In this document: piece after piece, positions 24,043 to 32,895 of the stretch | Layout of the letters: every line of letters starts with the position of its first letter | Numbering within the stretch: position 1 is the stretch's first letter | Assembly: GCA_045539315.1 (NCBI GenBank) | Contig: JAZQFC010000010.1 | Location: 107,532-171,531, forward strand | Length of the DNA: 64,000 bases | Direction: 5' to 3' | From: RUG11462 sp045539315 | Lineage (GTDB): Bacteria > Bacillota > Clostridia > Oscillospirales > Acutalibacteraceae | Position numbers and translations under genes: made by a program | The notes under the pieces: generated by a model | Database searches by the model: none | What the model saw: the letters and a program-made list of their open reading frames with translations, nothing else | What the model was told of the DNA's origin: nothing

Positions 24043-25404
24043 ATGAATATTATTGTTGCAGGTTGTGGAAAAATCGGCGAATCAATTATTCAAAGTTTAG
24101 TTTTAGAAGATTTGAATATTACTGCCATTGATTCTGATTCAACTGTTATCAATGAAATTACTGATATTTATGATGTTATCGGCGTTTGTGGAAACGCTGC
24201 TGATTATGAAACATTGTCTGAAGCAGGGGTTGATAAAGCAGACCTCTTTGTTGCAATAACAGGCTCTGATGAACTTAATTTGCTTAGTTGTATTATGGCA
24301 GAAAAAATGGGCGCTAAATACACAGTTGCAAGAATTAGAAACCCTCAATATACCGAGCGTGGTGTAGGTTTTATGCACAAAAAATTAGGGCTTTCAATGA
24401 CAATTAACCCTGAACTTTTGGCGGCAAAAGAGATTTATAATGTTTTAAAACTACCATCTGCCGCAAAAATCGAGTATTTTTCAGGAAGTAACTTTGAAAT
24501 GCTTGAAATGAAAATTAAATCTACTTCGTCATTGGTTGGTATGAAGTTAGCAGATGTTAATAGTTTTTGCAAGGCAAAAATGCTTGTTTGTTTAGTTCAA
24601 AGAGGAAATGAAGTTTACATTCCTGATGGTAACTTTGTTCTTAATAGTGAAGACAAAATTCATATTACTATCGTTCCGTCTGAAGTACCAAAACTTCTTA
24701 AACAAATAAAAGGTGTAAGAAAAAAATCTAAAAATATAATGATAGTTGGCGGTAGCAGAATATCTGTTTATTTAGCCAAAATGCTTTTGAATTCAGGCGC
24801 ATCAGTAAAAATTGTTGAAGCAAACCGCGAGCGTTGTAAACATATATGCGACCTTTTGCCAAATGCAGTTGTTATAAACGGCGATGGCGCTTCTCAAGAA
24901 TTGCTTATGGAAGAAGGCATTGAAAATATTGATGCTTTTGTAGCCCTAACCGGTACAGATGAAGAAAATATCTTAACTTCACTTTTTGCAACATCTAAAA
25001 ATGTGCCAACTGTTATCACAAAAGTAAATCGATATGAACATGCTCGCCTAGCAGAAAATTTAGGGCTTGACTGCGTAATTTCGCCTAAAGAAACATCTTC
25101 TAATGTTATGATAAGATATGCAAGAGCGCTTAAAAATACTGTTGGTAGTAATGTTGAAACTTTGTATAAATTGGCAGACGGTAAAGCAGAAGCGCTTGAG
25201 TTTAATGTTGTTAAAGAATCAGGCGTTACAGATGTTTTGATTAAAGATTTATCATTAAAACCAAATATCTTTATTGCAGGTATCATCAGAGGTAAGAAAA
25301 CTATCATTCCATCTGGTGATGATATGATTAAAGTGGGAGATCGAGTAATTGTAACTTCAAGCAGTCAAAAACTCGAAGACTTAACTGATATTTTGAAAGG
25401 TTAG
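24043..25404 (+). CDS. trkA: Trk potassium uptake regulatory subunit TrkA
   Basis: Cytosolic nucleotide-gating ring for the TrkH potassium channel. Two tandem RCK units are visible in 453 residues: first RCK_N from MNIIVAGCGKIGESIIQSL with the acidic strand end ITAIDSD, RCK_C about 135-215; second RCK_N from about 230 (NIMIVGGSRISVYLAKML with VKIVEANRERC), RCK_C about 370-453. The first GxGxxG motif is intact, the second is GGSRIS. Start ATG at 24043 behind AAAGGAG. trkH follows after 11 bases. Confidence 0.94.
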   Translation: MNIIVAGCGKIGESIIQSLVLEDLNITAIDSDSTVINEITDIYDVIGVCGNAADYETLSEAGVDKADLFVAITGSDELNLLSCIMAEKMGAKYTVARIRNPQYTERGVGFMHKKLGLSMTINPELLAAKEIYNVLKLPSAAKIEYFSGSNFEMLEMKIKSTSSLVGMKLADVNSFCKAKMLVCLVQRGNEVYIPDGNFVLNSEDKIHITIVPSEVPKLLKQIKGVRKKSKNIMIVGGSRISVYLAKMLLNSGASVKIVEANRERCKHICDLLPNAVVINGDGASQELLMEEGIENIDAFVALTGTDEENILTSLFATSKNVPTVITKVNRYEHARLAENLGLDCVISPKETSSNVMIRYARALKNTVGSNVETLYKLADGKAEALEFNVVKESGVTDVLIKDLSLKPNIFIAGIIRGKKTIIPSGDDMIKVGDRVIVTSSSQKLEDLTDILKG

Positions 25405-25415
25405 AGGAACTATTA

Positions 25416-26864
25416 ATGAATCGTAGAATGGTTTTTTATTTAACCGGCAAAATGATTTTTGTTGAGGCAATTTTGATGTTGTTGCCTTTGTCGGTTGGTT
25501 TTATTTATAAAGAAGATTCTGCTTTGTATTTTGCTATCACAATTGGAATTGCTTTAGTGGCATCTTTACTTCTTATGCTTATTTCAAAACCTAGCAATCG
25601 TACAATTTATGCCAAAGAAGGCTTTGTAATAGTTGCCGCTGCTTGGTTATCACTATCAGCAATTGGTGCGTTGCCATTTTATATAAGCGGTCAAATTCCA
25701 TCTTATATTGATGCATTTTTTGAAACAGTAAGTGGTTTTACCACAACCGGTTCATCAATTTTGACTGATGTAGAATCTTTAAGTAAATGTATGTTGTTCT
25801 GGCGTAGTTTTACACACTGGATAGGCGGTATGGGTGTTTTGGTATTCGTTATGGCAATTATTCCTGCGTCTGACCGTTCAATTCATCTTCTTCGCGCAGA
25901 AGTGCCGGGTCCTGTTGTTGGTAAATTAGTGCCAAAAATTAAAGATACAGCAAAGATTTTGTATCTTATTTATATAGTGGTAACTGTTATTGAAATGATT
26001 ATGCTTTATTCAGGTGGAATGAGTCTGTTTGATAGTGTTGTTCATTCATTTGGTACTGCAGGTACCGGTGGTTTTGGTGTGAAATCAGATAGTATTGCAA
26101 GTTACAGTGCATATAGCCAATGGATAATTACAATATTTATGTTTATTTTCAGTTTGAATTTTAACTTATACTATTTGTTGCTCACAAAACATTTCAAACC
26201 TGTATTTAAAAGCAGGGAGTTATGGGTATTTGTATCAATAGTAGCAGTATCAATTTGTATTATAACTGTGAATATTTATCCGTTGTATAATAATTTGTCA
26301 GATGCTTTAAGATTATCATCATTTCAAACTTTGTCGTTAGTTTCAACAACAGGTTATTCCACTGCTGACTTTAATATGTGGCCGGGACTTTCAAAGGCAA
26401 TTTTATTTATATTAATGTTCTTTGGTGGTTGCGCAGGTTCTACAGCGGGTGGCTTAAAAATTTCTAGAGTTATTATCTTGTTTAAAAAGATAAAAAGAGA
26501 ATTTTTGCAAATGCTTCATCCACGTTCAGTCGGCGTGGTTAAAGTTGAAGGCAAAAAGATGGAAAACAAAACTTTAGTAAGTGTTGCAAATTACTTTGCT
26601 TTGTATATGTTGTTGTTCGCCATTATTTTTCTTGTTCTTTCATGTGAAACTGGAGAAACTTTTACTCTTGAAACAAACATTTCGGCAACAGCGGCTTGTT
26701 TCAATAATATAGGACCTGGTTTAGCAGGAGTAGGACCTATGTCAAGTTATGCGGCATATTCAGGTATTTCAAAATTCGTTTTATCAATTGCAATGTTATT
26801 AGGTCGTCTTGAAATCTATCCAATTTTAATAGCATTTTCACCATCAACATGGTCAAAGAAATAA
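25416..26864 (+). CDS. trkH: Potassium uptake channel TrkH
   Basis: Integral membrane potassium transporter of the TrkH/KtrB superfamily, 482 residues with about ten membrane segments arranged as four M1-P-M2 repeats. Selectivity-filter-like loops are visible, for example FETVSGFTTTGSSIL near 104-118, SFGTAGTGGFG near 212-222, LSLVSTTGYSTADFN near 307-321 and the final AACFNNIGPGLAGVGP near 425-440. Membrane mate of TrkA just upstream; together they import K+ for turgor and pH control. Ends at a strong terminator. Confidence 0.94.
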   Translation: MNRRMVFYLTGKMIFVEAILMLLPLSVGFIYKEDSALYFAITIGIALVASLLLMLISKPSNRTIYAKEGFVIVAAAWLSLSAIGALPFYISGQIPSYIDAFFETVSGFTTTGSSILTDVESLSKCMLFWRSFTHWIGGMGVLVFVMAIIPASDRSIHLLRAEVPGPVVGKLVPKIKDTAKILYLIYIVVTVIEMIMLYSGGMSLFDSVVHSFGTAGTGGFGVKSDSIASYSAYSQWIITIFMFIFSLNFNLYYLLLTKHFKPVFKSRELWVFVSIVAVSICIITVNIYPLYNNLSDALRLSSFQTLSLVSTTGYSTADFNMWPGLSKAILFILMFFGGCAGSTAGGLKISRVIILFKKIKREFLQMLHPRSVGVVKVEGKKMENKTLVSVANYFALYMLLFAIIFLVLSCETGETFTLETNISATAACFNNIGPGLAGVGPMSSYAAYSGISKFVLSIAMLLGRLEIYPILIAFSPSTWSKK

Positions 26865-26870
26865 ATTATC

Positions 26871-26899
26871 AAAAAACCACTCTTTATGAGTGGTTTTTT
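26871..26899. terminator. Terminator of trkA-trkH
   Basis: AAAAAACCACTC-TTTAT-GAGTGGTTTTTT hairpin. Confidence 0.9.
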
Positions 26900-26962
26900 A
26901 ATTAAAAATTGACAAAAAACTACCTTAAAAAACACAATAATATAAACAAAAGGTAAAAAGTT

Positions 26963-26995
26963 AGCCTAATAAGTTAAAAATTTAACAAAAAGGCT
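26963..26995. promoter_or_regulatory. Nested inverted repeat upstream of the gap promoter
   Basis: AGCCT (26963-26967) and AGGCT (26991-26995) enclose GTTAAA-AA-TTTAAC (26973-26986). It abuts the -35 of gap, so it is a plausible operator for a glycolytic regulator. Confidence 0.5.
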
Positions 26996-27021
26996 TGAAA
27001 TTATTTTAAATTTGGTATAAT
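26995..27021 (+). promoter_or_regulatory. Promoter of gap
   Basis: TTGAAA (26995-27000), a short 15-base spacer, TATAAT (27016-27021), followed by AGGAGG before the gene. Confidence 0.6.
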
Positions 27022-27056
27022 ATATATAAGACAACAAATATTAGGAGGACAAAATT

Positions 27057-28088
27057 ATGTCAGTAAAAGTTGCTATTAACGGTTTCGGCCGTATCGGTCG
27101 TCTCGCATTCAGACAAATGTTTGGTGCAGAAGGCTATGAAGTTGTTGCTATTAACGACTTAACAGATCCAAAAATGCTCGCTAACTTGCTCAAATATGAT
27201 ACAGCTCAAGGCGGTTATTGTGGCAAAATCGGCGAAGAAACTCACACAGTTGAAGCTGGTGAAGACTACATTGTAGTTGACGGCAAAAAAATCACAATCT
27301 ATGCAAAACCAAACGCTGCAGAACTCCCATGGGGTGAACTCGGTGTTGACGTTGTTTTAGAGTGTACAGGTTTCTACTGCTCAAAAGCAAAATCACAAGC
27401 TCATATCGATGCTGGTGCTAAAAAAGTTGTTATTTCTGCTCCTGCAGGTAATGACCTCCCAACAGTAGTATTCTCAGTTAATGAAAACACTTTAACAGCT
27501 GATGAAACAATTATTTCTGCTGCTTCATGTACAACTAACTGCTTAGCTCCTATGGCTAAAGCTCTTAATGACTATGCTGAAATTCAAAGTGGTATTATGT
27601 CAACAATTCACGCTTACACAGGCGACCAAATGATTCTTGACGGTCCACACAGAAAAGGCGATATGAGAAGAGCAAGAGCAGGTGCTGCTAACATCGTACC
27701 TAACTCAACAGGTGCTGCTAAAGCTATCGGTCTTGTAATTCCAGAACTCAATGGTAAACTCATCGGTTCTGCTCAACGTGTTCCTGTTCCAACAGGTTCT
27801 ACTACTATTCTTACAGCAGTTGTTAAGGGTGACAATGTAACTGTTGATGGTATCAACGCTGCTATGAAAGCTGCTTCAAGTGCTTCATTCGGTTACAACA
27901 CAGACCCAATCGTATCATCAGATGTTATCGGTATGACTTACGGTTCACTCTTTGATGCTACTCAAACAATGGTTTGTGACCTCGGCAACGGTTTATACGA
28001 AGTTCAAGTTGTTTCTTGGTATGACAATGAAAACTCATACACATCACAAATGGTAAGAACAATTAAATACTTCGCAGAACTCGCTTAA
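27057..28088 (+). CDS. gap: Glyceraldehyde-3-phosphate dehydrogenase
   Basis: Glycolytic enzyme oxidising glyceraldehyde 3-phosphate to 1,3-bisphosphoglycerate with NAD+. N-terminal NAD fold INGFGRIGRLAFR, catalytic Cys158 in AASCTTNCLAPMAK, the phosphate-site stretch NIVPNSTGAAKAIG, and C-terminal VSWYDNENSYTSQMV are all standard; the length is 343. Codons are visibly more selective than in neighbours (CTC for Leu, GGT, GCT), as expected of a highly expressed gene. AGGAGG ribosome site, own promoter and terminator: monocistronic, without the usual pgk/tpi neighbours. Confidence 0.97.
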   Translation: MSVKVAINGFGRIGRLAFRQMFGAEGYEVVAINDLTDPKMLANLLKYDTAQGGYCGKIGEETHTVEAGEDYIVVDGKKITIYAKPNAAELPWGELGVDVVLECTGFYCSKAKSQAHIDAGAKKVVISAPAGNDLPTVVFSVNENTLTADETIISAASCTTNCLAPMAKALNDYAEIQSGIMSTIHAYTGDQMILDGPHRKGDMRRARAGAANIVPNSTGAAKAIGLVIPELNGKLIGSAQRVPVPTGSTTILTAVVKGDNVTVDGINAAMKAASSASFGYNTDPIVSSDVIGMTYGSLFDATQTMVCDLGNGLYEVQVVSWYDNENSYTSQMVRTIKYFAELA

Positions 28089-28101
28089 TTTAAGCCAAAT
28101 T

Positions 28102-28136
28102 AAAAGCAGATTAGTTGAAAAACTAATCTGCTTTTT
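28102..28136. terminator. Bidirectional terminator after gap
   Basis: Perfect AAAAGCAGATTAGTT-GAAA-AACTAATCTGCTTTT hairpin, shared with the leftward phosphoesterase gene. Confidence 0.92.
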
Positions 28137-28140
28137 TGTT

Positions 28141-28830
28141 TTATATGTCAGATTTATAATCAATAGGCAAAACTTTTTCAAAAACAGCAACGTGTTTTTT
28201 AGTGATTTGCTTGTCCTCGTGAACAGAGCCAAAAAACCATTTATCAAAATTAACACCACGGTTAATTTCTTCTAAATAGCCGTTAAGCATATTAACATAA
28301 GCACTTTTACCTGCGCGAAGTTGAATTGCTCTTTTAACAACAGATGGTGGCTCGTGAGTAACAATATAGTCAACTTTTAAATCGTTTTCCTCTAAATTTT
28401 CTGCGCCCATCTGCATTTCTTCAGGAGTAGGCATTTCCTCTTTAAACCATCTTTTAGAGTCGTTTCTCATATCTCTGTCAGAACTTTCGCCACCGCCAAA
28501 GGTAAATATTTTATTACCTTCAATATTAAAAACTTGTCCTCTGCACATATGGTAAAGTGAGCCGGAAATTCTATGAACAAGCCCACCTTTGAAAACAGTT
28601 TTTTTACAAGCATAAATTCTATCAAAGTTATCGTGAGGCCCATCTAAAAAGCAAATATTATATTTTCTTGAACCGAGCCATTTTAAAAACTCTTTTTCCT
28701 TGTTATCATCATTCCAAACAAAACCAAAGTCGCCACAAATGATTAAAGTATCCCCAGGTTGAAGCGCTTTTATTTCTTTCGAATTAAAACGATTTTGGTC
28801 TCCGTGCATATCACCGGTAATGTAAACCAT
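28141..28830 (-). CDS. Calcineurin-like metallophosphoesterase
   Basis: Predicted binuclear metal phosphoesterase of 229 residues, cytosolic. Metal motifs: GDMHGD (near residue 6), IICGDFGFVW (near 30), LDGPHDN taking the GNHD place (near 62), and THEPP (near 160). The Asn of the classical GNH[DE] motif is changed (DGPHDN), which is common in this subgroup. Substrate unknown. Single gene, start ATG at 28830 with AAGGAG upstream. Confidence 0.85.
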   Translation of the reverse strand: MVYITGDMHGDQNRFNSKEIKALQPGDTLIICGDFGFVWNDDNKEKEFLKWLGSRKYNICFLDGPHDNFDRIYACKKTVFKGGLVHRISGSLYHMCRGQVFNIEGNKIFTFGGGESSDRDMRNDSKRWFKEEMPTPEEMQMGAENLEENDLKVDYIVTHEPPSVVKRAIQLRAGKSAYVNMLNGYLEEINRGVNFDKWFFGSVHEDKQITKKHVAVFEKVLPIDYKSDI

Positions 28831-28983
28831 AAAAATCTCCTTAAAAAATTCATAAAAATCTAAATTTACTATTTAAAAAAGCAAAATATTATGTTATAAT
28901 TAACTTTGTATATACATTATATAATATTTTTGATGATTTTTCTACTATATTTCAAAAATATTTTTAAATTTTGCGAGGTAAAT

Positions 28984-30294
28984 ATGAAAAAAATAATTAG
29001 TTTATTTTTAATTATATTAGTGCTTGTCTGTTCAATACCTTTTTCAGCAAGCGCAGAATATAAAACAAAAGGTTTTGAAGTTAAGTCTGAAACAGCGCTT
29101 TTAGTAAGTTTAGATACAGGCGATGTGCTTTATGCTAAAAATGCAGATAAAAAGTGTTTTCCTGCATCAATTACAAAGATTATGACTGCAATTATTTTGC
29201 TAGAGAATTGCAACGACCTTAATACAGAGGTTATTGTCACAAAAGAAAATGTTGAAAGCCTTTTTGGAACTGATTTAACAGTTGCAGGTTTTGTGCCTGA
29301 AGAAAAAGTAACTTTGGATATTTGTTTGAATACTTTAATGGTAAACTCATCGGCAGATTCGGCAAATGTTATTGTTGATTATGTTGAAACTCAAACCGGT
29401 AAAAACTTTATTGATTTGATGAATAAAAAAGCCAAATCTCTTGGTATGAATAACACTAATTATGTTAATGCAACAGGTATTCACCATGAAAATCATTATA
29501 CTACTGCAAATGATTTGGTTAAACTTTGTACTTATGCGATAGGAATTCCTAATTTAATAGAGATTTGTTCACAAGCAGTTTATTACATTCCAAAAACAAA
29601 TAAACATGACAAAAGAATGGTTGTTACAACCAACTTTTTAATAAACATAGCAACAACAATGTATTACCCTTATGTAAAGGGCATTAAAACAGGTTATACA
29701 GAAGCCGCAGGAAGATGCGTAGCATCAACTGCATCAAAAGATGGTTATAATTATTTGTGCATTGTTTTAGGCGGAGATAACTTAACAAGAACAGAGTTTT
29801 CCGATTCAAAGAACTTATATCAGTGGGCGTTTGATAATTTTGAGTATAGAACAGTTGCAGATACTCAAACAATGCTTGCAGAAATGGATGTAGATTTGTC
29901 AAGTCAAACAGACTTTGTTCAACTTTATCCTGAAAAGAATGTTACTGTAATCATTCCTAAAGAAATTTCAAATGATAGCATTATTTATGACCCTGTTTTA
30001 AATCAAAATTCTGTATGGGCACCTGTAAAGACAGGACAAGTTTTAGGTTATGTAAGCATAAAATGTGCAGGCCAAGAAATAGCAAAGGTTAATTTGGTCA
30101 GCAATTATGATATAGACAGAAATTTCGGACTTTATATTTTAGAAATTGGCAAAAACCTTGTAACTTCAACTTGGTTTTTGGTAATTATAATATGTTTAGC
30201 AATAGTTTTAGGTGTTTTAATTTCTTTAAATATTGCAAGCAATAAAAGAAAAAGAGCAAGACTTAGAAGAGTAAGAAAAATCAAAAAATTATAA
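28984..30294 (+). CDS. D-alanyl-D-alanine carboxypeptidase (PBP5/DacA type)
   Basis: Low-molecular-weight penicillin-binding protein that trims the terminal D-Ala of peptidoglycan stem peptides outside the membrane. Signal peptide about 1-24 (ending SASA); active-site Ser62 and Lys65 in PASITKIM; SSADSANV near 124 (SxN); KTGYTEAAG near 238 (KTG). A C-terminal beta domain (about 300-390) is followed by a transmembrane anchor (about 398-420) with an Arg/Lys-rich tail. Start ATG at 28984 with GAGGT upstream; the in-frame region before it is promoter-like. Could be a sporulation-type DacB/DacF; sequence alone does not decide. The Lrp gene follows after 20 bases. Confidence 0.9.
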   Translation: MKKIISLFLIILVLVCSIPFSASAEYKTKGFEVKSETALLVSLDTGDVLYAKNADKKCFPASITKIMTAIILLENCNDLNTEVIVTKENVESLFGTDLTVAGFVPEEKVTLDICLNTLMVNSSADSANVIVDYVETQTGKNFIDLMNKKAKSLGMNNTNYVNATGIHHENHYTTANDLVKLCTYAIGIPNLIEICSQAVYYIPKTNKHDKRMVVTTNFLINIATTMYYPYVKGIKTGYTEAAGRCVASTASKDGYNYLCIVLGGDNLTRTEFSDSKNLYQWAFDNFEYRTVADTQTMLAEMDVDLSSQTDFVQLYPEKNVTVIIPKEISNDSIIYDPVLNQNSVWAPVKTGQVLGYVSIKCAGQEIAKVNLVSNYDIDRNFGLYILEIGKNLVTSTWFLVIIICLAIVLGVLISLNIASNKRKRARLRRVRKIKKL

Positions 30295-30314
30295 TGTTTC
30301 AAAGGAGAATAATT

Positions 30315-30806
30315 ATGGAAAAAACTACTGAAAGATTATTAAAAATTTTAGAAAAAGACGCAAGATATTCGCCAGCAGATTTAGCATCAATGCTTGGCGA
30401 AACTGAAGAAAATGTTACAAAAATAATTGAAAAATTAGAAAAAGAAAAAATTATTTGTGGTTATAAAACAATTATCGACTGGGACAAGGTTAGCGATATT
30501 CATGTAACCGCCCTTATCGAACTTAAAGTTAAACCACAAAAGAATTTAGGTTTTGAAGAAATCGCCGAAACAATTATGAAAATGAGCGAAGTTGAGTCAG
30601 TTTACTTAATGTCAGGCGGATACGATTTATCTGTTACTGTAAAGGGACGTTCATTTAAAGAAGTGGCGCTTTTCGTTGCAAAACGCCTCGCAGTTATGGA
30701 AAACATTGAGTCAACTGCAACTTCATTTGTTCTTCGCAGATATAAAGAAATCGGCGTTGAAATGGTTGACCAGGAAAAAGATGATAGGGGGGCTTTCTCA
30801 TTTTGA
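30315..30806 (+). CDS. Lrp/AsnC-family transcriptional regulator
   Basis: Leucine-responsive-type regulator, 163 residues: N-terminal winged HTH (about 5-62; DARYSPADLASMLG, ENVTKIIEKLEKEKIICGYK) and C-terminal RAM ligand/assembly domain (about 68-150; VESVYLMSGGYDLSVTVKG). It overlaps the next gene, an aminotransferase, by four bases (TTGA), a coupled pair found in many Firmicutes, so it probably senses an amino acid tied to that enzyme. I chose ATG at 30315 with AAAGGAGAA just upstream. Confidence 0.92.
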   Translation: MEKTTERLLKILEKDARYSPADLASMLGETEENVTKIIEKLEKEKIICGYKTIIDWDKVSDIHVTALIELKVKPQKNLGFEEIAETIMKMSEVESVYLMSGGYDLSVTVKGRSFKEVALFVAKRLAVMENIESTATSFVLRRYKEIGVEMVDQEKDDRGAFSF

Positions 30807-31981
30807 TTAACTATGATGAAATATTGAGTTCATCTGTGGTTAATATCAAGCCTTCGGGAATAAGAAAGTTTTTTGATGTTGCTGAAAAAATGGGGGATGT
30901 TATATCATTAGGCGTTGGTGAGCCTGATTTTAAAACCCCTTGGCATATAAGAGAGGCTGGTATTAGTTCGCTGGAAAAATCAAAAACCCGTTACACAAGT
31001 AACTGGGGTTTGATAGAACTCAGGAAAGAAATAACCAAGTTTTTAAATAGAAAATATAACTTGAAATATGACTTTGAGTCTGAAGTTTTAGTTACAGTTG
31101 GTGGCTCTGAAGCTATTGATATAGCGATTCGCGCATTAGTTGAGCATGGCGATGAAGTTATCATTCCTTCACCTTCGTTTGTTTGCTATGAGCCTATTGT
31201 TGCAATGGCAGGTGGCACTCCTGTAATTATAAACACAAAAGTTGAAAATGAATTTAGACTAACCGCTGAAGAGTTAAAACAAGCAATTACTGATAAAACA
31301 AAATTATTAGTTTTGCCTTTCCCTAATAACCCAACAGGCGCTATTATGGAAAGAAAGCATTTAGAAGAAATTGCAGAAGTTTTAAAAGACACTAATATAA
31401 TGATTTTGTCTGATGAGATTTATGCTGAACTTACATATGGTGGCATAACTCATACTTCAATTGCACAACTAGAATCTATGCAAGAGAGAACAGTTTTGAT
31501 TTCAGGTTTCTCTAAAACTTATTCAATGACAGGTTGGCGCTTGGGCTATGCTTGTGGTCCTGCACCTGTTTTAAAACAAATGACAAAAATTCATCAGTAT
31601 TGCATTATGAGTTCGCCTACAACTTCGCAGTACGCTGCTATTGAGGCGCTCAAGAATGGCGATGATGATATTGCTAATATGCTTTCAGAATATGATATTC
31701 GCAGAACATATATTGTTAATGAATTTCGTAAAATGGGGCTTGAAACATTTGAGCCAAAAGGTGCTTTTTATGTGTTCCCATGCATTAAATCAACAGGGCT
31801 TTCAAGCGAAGAATTTTGCGAAAAGTTGTTAACTCAAAAGAAAGTCGCAGTAGTACCTGGAAATGCTTTTGGCGAGAGTGGAGAGGGCTTTATAAGAGTA
31901 TCTTATTGCAACTCTTTGAAAAATCTCAAAAAGGCTGTTTCAAGAATAAAAGAATTCTTAAAGGAGAACTCAAATGGCTGA
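30803..31981 (+). CDS. Class I/II pyridoxal-phosphate aminotransferase
   Basis: Aspartate/aromatic-type aminotransferase, 392 residues. Substrate loop SLGVGEPDFKTPWHI near 32-46, VTVGGSEAIDIAIRAL near 96, PNNPTGA near 174 (Asn contacts PLP), SDEIYAELTYGG near 203, the PLP lysine Lys238 in SGFSKTYSMTGWRLGY, and a C-terminal Arg in EGFIRVSYC. The start is TTG at 30803, within the Lrp stop, behind AGGGGGG. Coupling to an Lrp-type regulator suggests amino-acid homeostasis; substrate is not resolvable. It overlaps ispE by 8 bases. Confidence 0.92.
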   Translation: MINYDEILSSSVVNIKPSGIRKFFDVAEKMGDVISLGVGEPDFKTPWHIREAGISSLEKSKTRYTSNWGLIELRKEITKFLNRKYNLKYDFESEVLVTVGGSEAIDIAIRALVEHGDEVIIPSPSFVCYEPIVAMAGGTPVIINTKVENEFRLTAEELKQAITDKTKLLVLPFPNNPTGAIMERKHLEEIAEVLKDTNIMILSDEIYAELTYGGITHTSIAQLESMQERTVLISGFSKTYSMTGWRLGYACGPAPVLKQMTKIHQYCIMSSPTTSQYAAIEALKNGDDDIANMLSEYDIRRTYIVNEFRKMGLETFEPKGAFYVFPCIKSTGLSSEEFCEKLLTQKKVAVVPGNAFGESGEGFIRVSYCNSLKNLKKAVSRIKEFLKENSNG

Positions 31982-32837
31982 TTCTGTCAGTTTAAAAGCG
32001 TTTGCTAAAATCAATTTAAACCTTGATATTACAGGTGTTTCAAACGATGGCAAATATCACACGGTAGAGATGATTTTGCAGTCGGTTGACTTGTATGATA
32101 CTGTAACAGTTAGTATTGATGATGAGATTTCGGTAAAATGTAATCACAACTTGCCTGAAAATGAAGATAATATCGCATATTCAGCGGCAAAAGCATTTTT
32201 TGAAGAAACCGAAATTTCCGGTGGCGCTTATATAAAGATCAAAAAGCGAATTCCATCTGCCGCAGGGCTTGGTGGTGGCTCGTCTGATGCTGCCGCAGTA
32301 ATAGTTGCGTTGAATCAGTTGTATAACACTAATCTTGAAACATCGCAATTAGAGGCTATTTCAGAAAAAGTTGGCTCTGATGTACCGTTTTTTATTAATG
32401 GTGGTGCACAATTAGCAGAGGGCAGGGGGACAATTTTAACTCCGCTACCTGAAATTCCTGAATGTGCATTTTTAATAATAAAAGATGGGTTTAAATTATC
32501 AACAGGTGAAATGTATAAAAGATTTGATAGTTTGACTGATGTAACTCATCCACAAACAAATCAACTTGTAGATGCTATTTGCGAAGGCGATTTAATGGAA
32601 ATGTCAAAAAATATGCAAAATGTTTTTGAGCCTTTGTATGATGATAGTATTCAAATAATTAAAAACAAGTTGGTTGAAAATGGTGCTTTGTGCGCGGCGC
32701 TTTCAGGAAGCGGACCAAGTGTTTTTGGACTTTTTGAAACTTTATCTCAAGCAAAAGAAGCACAGGATGTTTTAGAAAAAGAGTACGAAGATATTTTTGT
32801 CTGTGAGCCTACAAAAAGCGGTAGCGAAGAAAAGTGA
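31974..32837 (+). CDS. ispE: 4-diphosphocytidyl-2-C-methyl-D-erythritol kinase IspE
   Basis: GHMP kinase of the non-mevalonate isoprenoid pathway, phosphorylating CDP-methylerythritol at the 2-OH. N-terminal AKINLNLDITG, the ATP loop IPSAAGLGGGSSDAAA near 90-105, GSDVPFFINGG near 132-142 and ALSGSGPSVFGLF near 239-251. Length 287 is normal. AAGGAG lies before ATG at 31974. Its presence shows that this organism makes isoprenoids by the MEP route. Confidence 0.95.
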   Translation: MADSVSLKAFAKINLNLDITGVSNDGKYHTVEMILQSVDLYDTVTVSIDDEISVKCNHNLPENEDNIAYSAAKAFFEETEISGGAYIKIKKRIPSAAGLGGGSSDAAAVIVALNQLYNTNLETSQLEAISEKVGSDVPFFINGGAQLAEGRGTILTPLPEIPECAFLIIKDGFKLSTGEMYKRFDSLTDVTHPQTNQLVDAICEGDLMEMSKNMQNVFEPLYDDSIQIIKNKLVENGALCAALSGSGPSVFGLFETLSQAKEAQDVLEKEYEDIFVCEPTKSGSEEK

Positions 32838-32845
32838 ATAAAATA

Positions 32846-32892
32846 AAAACTCCTTGTCAATACTGTTATAAAAGCAGTAGATAAGGAGTTTT
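32846..32892 (+). promoter_or_regulatory. Long hairpin that masks the spoIIR ribosome site
   Basis: AAAACTCCTTGTC (32846-32858) pairs with GATAAGGAGTTTT (32880-32892), with one G-U pair, continued by TACTG/CAGTA (32861-32865 with 32875-32879). The 3' arm contains the AAGGAG ribosome site (32883-32888) seven bases before the spoIIR ATG. In a read-through transcript from ispE it would act as terminator and/or block spoIIR translation. Confidence 0.75.
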
Positions 32893-32895
32893 ATT

